In this document: one piece after another, positions 61,002 to 64,000 of the stretch
Layout of the letters: each line of letters begins with the position of its first letter
Numbering within the stretch: position 1 is the stretch's first letter
From: Methylococcus capsulatus str. Texas = ATCC 19069
GTDB lineage: Bacteria > Pseudomonadota > Gammaproteobacteria > Methylococcales > Methylococcaceae
Direction of reading: 5' to 3'
NCBI RefSeq assembly: GCF_000424685.1
Contig: NZ_AUKJ01000019.1
Span: 62,001 to 126,000 of the forward strand
Length of the DNA: 64,000 bases
Position numbers and translations under genes: made by a program
The notes under the pieces: model-generated
Seen by the model: the letters and a program-made list of their open reading frames with translations, nothing else
Told to the model about the DNA's origin: nothing
The model's database searches: none

Positions 61002-62170
61002 TGTTTAGCCAGGGGGCGGCCAGCACGTCCTCGATCAGCGCCCGGTCGGCCGGCTCGAGCGGCTCCAGGTCCAGGTGCGGCGCCCAGCCGGCGTTGATGG
61101 CCTTGCCGGAGGCGTCGATCTCGACGAACTGCATGCGGCGCGAGACGATGCGCGCCGGGTCGGCGCCTTCCTTGAGCTTGTTGCGGTGGGCCTCGAGCGT
61201 GAGATCCGTCACCGACTGCATCAGCGGGTGGCCGGGGTGGATGAGGCTCGCCATCGGGCTGCCTGCGCGATCCGTCAGGCGCACGAACTGCTTCTCGAAG
61301 CAGACGCGCTCGTAGCGGCGCAGCACCGGGTCGGCATGGCGGCGGTCGCGGCCGGTGATTTGCCGGTCGCGCTCGCGGATGATGGCCGGGACGTGGGTGA
61401 TCTCGTAGCGCCCGGGCTCGCGGGGCTTGAGCTCGCCGCCCAGCTGCTGGAAGGCCTGGGTGAAGAACGAGCGGATGAAGAAGGGCTGGAGCTTGCGGGC
61501 TTCGGCCTTCTCCATCTCCTCCTTGACGGCGAAGAGGCGCTTCTCGTCCATCACCTCTTCGCACAAGGCATTGCGCTTCATGATTTCTTCGAGGTGGCGG
61601 GTGTCCAGCGCGCCTTCGACTTTCTTCAGCAGGCGGGCGCGGACCTCGGGATCGGCGCCGTAGCGGATGGCCTCGATCAGCAGGTCCTTGAGGCTCTTTT
61701 CCTCGAAGACCTCGCCCAGGATGTCGAACACGCGGCCGCCCAGGGCCTGGCGTTCGACTTCCAGCTTCTCGAACAGACGCTGGAAGACGTCGCCCTCGCG
61801 CGTCTCAGAAGCCACCATGTTCCACAGGTGGCAGACCTCGGTCTGGCCGATGCGGTGGATGCGGCCGAAGCGCTGTTCCAGGCGGTTGGGGTTCCACGGC
61901 AGGTCGTAGTTGACCATCAGGTTGGCGTTCTGCAGGTTCACGCCTTCGCCGGCCGCGTCGGTGGCGACGAGCACGCGCACCGCGGGGTCGTTGCGGAAGA
62001 GCTCCTGCACCTTGCGGCGTTCTTCGCGCTTGACGCCGCCATGGATCATGACCACGGCATCGATGCTGCCGATCAGTCCGCGGATCTTGGTGGCCAGGTA
62101 GTTGAGCGTGTCGCGGTGCTCGGTGAAGATGATGAGCTTGCGCTGCCGGCCCTGCTCGTCATGCATTTCA

Positions 62171-62242
62171 GGCCGGCCGTCCATGGCCGGCCCCGCTGCG
62201 CGGCGCCCTACGGGCGTGCAGATCGGCAATCCTGCCGATCTG
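62171..62242. repeat. Palindrome-rich insertion in the helicase linker
   Basis: It contains two GGCCGGCC blocks (62171-62178, 62185-62192) and the inverted repeat CAGATCGGC / GCCGATCTG (62219-62227, 62234-62242). It lies between conserved helicase blocks and encodes the odd stretch [20 protein letters not shown], so it appears to be an in-frame insert of a second repeat family. Confidence 0.6.
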
Positions 62243-62750
62243 TCGGGCGTGTCCTGCAAGAGACGCGAGAGTTCGTCCCACTTGCGGTCCTGGCCGGAGT
62301 GGACGACCTGGCGCGCCTGCTCCTCCAGGGCTTCGAGGATGAGGATCTCGGCCTCGAGCTCCTGAATCGTCTGTGCGGCGGTGGCCTGGTCGACGACGGC
62401 CTCCTCGAAGGTCCGTAGTCGTCGGGCGACATGGCGTCGGCCGATTCCCAAATGTCTTCGGGCACGCCGTTGATGCCGGGGCCCGCCAGCGTCTCGGCCA
62501 GGGCGCGGCCACGTGCCCCGAGCTTTTCTTCCTCGACGCGGCGCCTGAGCTTGATGCGGCGGCGCTTGAGCGATTGGTAGATGGCCTCGGGGCTGGAGGC
62601 GAGCCGGCGCTGCAGCGAGGTCAGCGCGAAGCCGACCGTGCCCTTGCGGCCGCCGTCAGCCAGCTCGTCCGCTTTGTCGAACTGGGTTCTGACGTAGACG
62701 GACACGCCGATGCCGACGCCGTTCCAGACACCAGGCATGCCGGGTTCAAG

Positions 62751-62900
62751 GGATCCACGCAGCCATGAAGGCGATGGCGTTTTACGACCGGAAGCGCCTG
62801 CACTCGACGCTGGGTTACGAACCGCGAGAGCGGTTCATGCGGGACGGGCTCGCAGCCCGGAATCGGAAAAAAACAGGTGGCATGAACCCCACCACTTGGA
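62751..62900 (+). mobile_element. IS3-family transposase C-terminal remnant
   Basis: The + strand reads [28 protein letters not shown], the distinctive end of IS3-type OrfB integrase cores (the YNxxRxHSxLGY motif). Only the last 40-50 codons remain; no OrfA and no clear terminal repeats are visible. It abuts the break in the helicase gene, so the IS event or a later deletion explains the missing N-terminus. Confidence 0.8.
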
Positions 62901-63220
62901 AGACGAAAAACCGCACATGTACATCCCATCCTGGCTGCCGCTACCGGCAATCCCAGGGAGGTGTGGCGTCTTCTATCCAGGAACGCTGTTGTCCCTGCCG
63001 GGCTTTGGCGTGTCCGCCAGCCTGCTGTCTCGCCATGTCATGCATACCCTGGTACAGATATCCGCTGCGCTGGTGACCGTCATGGGACCGGGAATGACCG
63101 GCTCGGGCTAGACCTAGGTTTCCTGTTCGATGACTGGCAGTATCATCGACCCGCCGCCGCGAGCCGTGACCTAGGGCCGCACGGTGCCCCCACTGAATCC
63201 AACTCAGGACATCAAAGCCC
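62901..63220. other. Non-coding stretch between IS remnant and oxidoreductase gene
   Basis: These 320 bases hold only short frames of unlikely composition. A palindrome ACCTAGGT is present around 63113. The promoter of the following gene should lie here, but no good -35/-10 pair was found. Confidence 0.4.
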
Positions 63221-64000
63221 ATGAATTCCGTTCCAAAACGCATCCTCATCGTCGGCGGCGTGGCCGGTGGCGCCACCTGCGCGGCTCGGGCACGCCGGCT
63301 TTGCGAAACCTGCGAGATCGTCGTGTTCGAACGGGGACCGCATGTCTCGTTCGCCAATTGCGGCCTGCCTTATTTCGTCGGCGACGTCATCCCGTCAGAG
63401 GCCAATCTGCTGGTGGCGAGTCCCGATCTGTTCGCGCGCCGTTTCAACATCGAGGTGCACACCGAAACCGAGGTCATCGGCCTGGATCGGCATGCCAGAC
63501 GGATCGAAGTCCGCGATCTCAGAACGGGCGCGGTGCGAACGGAGCCCTATGACGCGCTCGTCCTGGCGACCGGCGCCCAGCCGGTCCGTCCGCCCCTGCC
63601 GGGGATCGACCTGCCCGGGATCCATGTGCTGCGCACCATCCCGGACAGCCGCGGGATCAAGGCGGCGGTGGCCCATGCGAAGCGGGTGGTGCTGGTGGGC
63701 GGAGGATTCATCGGCCTGGAAATGGCCGAGAACCTGGTCGGTTTGGGACTTGAAGTCACGCTTCTGGAGCTCGCCGACCAGGTGTTGCCGCCGCTCGATC
63801 CGGAAATGGCCACGTATGCCGCCGAGAGGCTGAAAACCCATGGGGTCAGCCTGAGACTGGGCGAAGGCGTCGAGGCCTTCGATAAGCACCCGGAGCATGG
63901 TTTGAACCTGCGCACCTCGAAGGGTGGAACCATCGCTGCCGATCTGGTCATCCTGGGGATCGGCGTGCGCCCGGAATCGGGGCTCGCGGCCGCAGCCGGC
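63221..64000 (+). CDS. CoA-disulfide reductase-like FAD/NAD(P) oxidoreductase (3' end outside window)
   Basis: The first 260 codons of a flavoprotein start at ATG 63221. An FAD-binding GxGxxG-type motif (RILIVGGVAGGATCAARAR) is at residues 6-24, and VSFANCGLPYFVGD near 45 carries the single active-site Cys of the CoA-disulfide reductase / NADH oxidase family. ATGAQPVRPPLPGID and the NAD-binding RVVLVGGGFIGLEMAENL near 150 follow. It likely reduces CoA disulfide, persulfides or oxygen. It is probably core chromosome at the island edge. The downstream part, possibly a rhodanese domain, is not visible. Confidence 0.9.
   Translation, partial: MNSVPKRILIVGGVAGGATCAARARRLCETCEIVVFERGPHVSFANCGLPYFVGDVIPSEANLLVASPDLFARRFNIEVHTETEVIGLDRHARRIEVRDLRTGAVRTEPYDALVLATGAQPVRPPLPGIDLPGIHVLRTIPDSRGIKAAVAHAKRVVLVGGGFIGLEMAENLVGLGLEVTLLELADQVLPPLDPEMATYAAERLKTHGVSLRLGEGVEAFDKHPEHGLNLRTSKGGTIAADLVILGIGVRPESGLAAAAG

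Larger units (their letters stand above)
60184..62720 (-). pseudogene. SNF2-type helicase (DUF3883 C-terminus), truncated and frameshifted
   Basis: The C-terminal helicase domain is intact in one frame from 62451 to 60184: [55 protein letters not shown], then a helical part and a DUF3883-like end ([21 protein letters not shown]). Upstream homology ([33 protein letters not shown], split) is in another frame from about 62720, joined by a 1-base shift near 62410. All N-terminal ATPase motifs (Walker A, DEAH) are missing beyond 62.7 kb, where an IS3 remnant begins. It should not work as a helicase; the C-terminal part could be translated from a start near 62451. Confidence 0.85.

Noticed and set aside
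61075-62418. Plus-strand frame of 447 codons opposite the helicase
   Set aside because: It is antisense of conserved helicase motifs V-VI and has a repetitive Leu/Val/Asp composition.
48646-62720. DISARM or phosphorothioation (Dnd) system
   Set aside because: No DrmA/DrmB (DUF1998), PLD nuclease or DndB-E genes are present; DUF499 and DUF1156 define a different family set.
62710-63111. Plus-strand frame across the IS remnant as an independent gene
   Set aside because: The transposase similarity lies in a different frame and this frame lacks a ribosome site and any domain.
1-64000. CRISPR array or Cas genes
   Set aside because: No regularly spaced direct repeats with unique spacers and no Cas motifs were seen; the repeats found are dispersed palindromes.

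Overview
The window is high-GC DNA with dense, overlapping genes. It looks like a chromosome of a Pseudomonadota bacterium, probably beta- or gammaproteobacterial. That placement rests on protein style and GC only; no rRNA, tRNA or housekeeping marker is present to settle it. Almost everything is accessory DNA: a siphovirus-type prophage, a long composite anti-phage defence island, and one ordinary oxidoreductase gene at the far right.

Region 1 (1-17,141, + strand) is the late half of a prophage. In order it carries a head-maturation protease with a nested scaffold start, a lambda gpD-like decoration protein, a gpE-like capsid protein, head-tail joining genes, the tail tube, a tail-assembly chaperone pair with a programmed -1 frameshift site (T_TTT_TTC at 4228-4234), the tape measure, tail-tip genes, and a holin/lysozyme cassette. 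Its integrase, terminase and portal genes would lie left of the window.

Region 2 (17,144-32,273, - strand) is a type 3 BREX operon read right to left: a small excisionase-type HTH protein, brxF, brxC, pglXI, brxHII, pglZ, brxA, and last a 760-residue four-helix membrane protein that starts 9 nt after brxA. Divergent from it (32,378-36,744, + strand) is a compact NurA nuclease / HerA translocase / DNA methyltransferase module, closed downstream by a clear terminator at about 37.0 kb.

Region 3 (37,246-46,512) looks like an integrative element. It has two leftward genes of unknown function (one with a frameshift), an XRE repressor with an ImmA/IrrE protease, an AT-richer DNA methyltransferase/restriction-enzyme pair, and a DUF2924 / large serine recombinase / small-protein / HTH group with a 13-bp inverted repeat near the recombinase. 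At 46.5-48.6 kb follow a phage antirepressor operon and a decayed second copy of the holin/lysozyme cassette of region 1. The BREX, NurA-HerA and R-M genes therefore lie between two homologous prophage segments.

Region 4 (48,646 to about 62,720, - strand) is a second defence operon: a SNF2-type helicase, a MazE/MazF-type toxin-antitoxin pair, a DUF1156 adenine methylase, a TrlF-like PHP/SMC ATPase, an AlbA_2-domain protein, a DUF499 ATPase and a TIR-domain effector. Most junctions overlap by 4 nt or nearly touch. Palindromic interspersed repeats have entered its methylase and helicase in frame. The helicase has a frameshift and has lost its N-terminal half at an IS3-type transposase remnant. 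A CoA-disulfide-reductase-like gene (63,221 onward, cut by the window end) follows.

The BREX, NurA-HerA-methylase, R-M and DUF499/DUF1156 loci all pair a modification enzyme with large ATPases and nucleases or effectors. The likely shared role is marking self DNA and blocking phages, but no activity can be shown from sequence alone.
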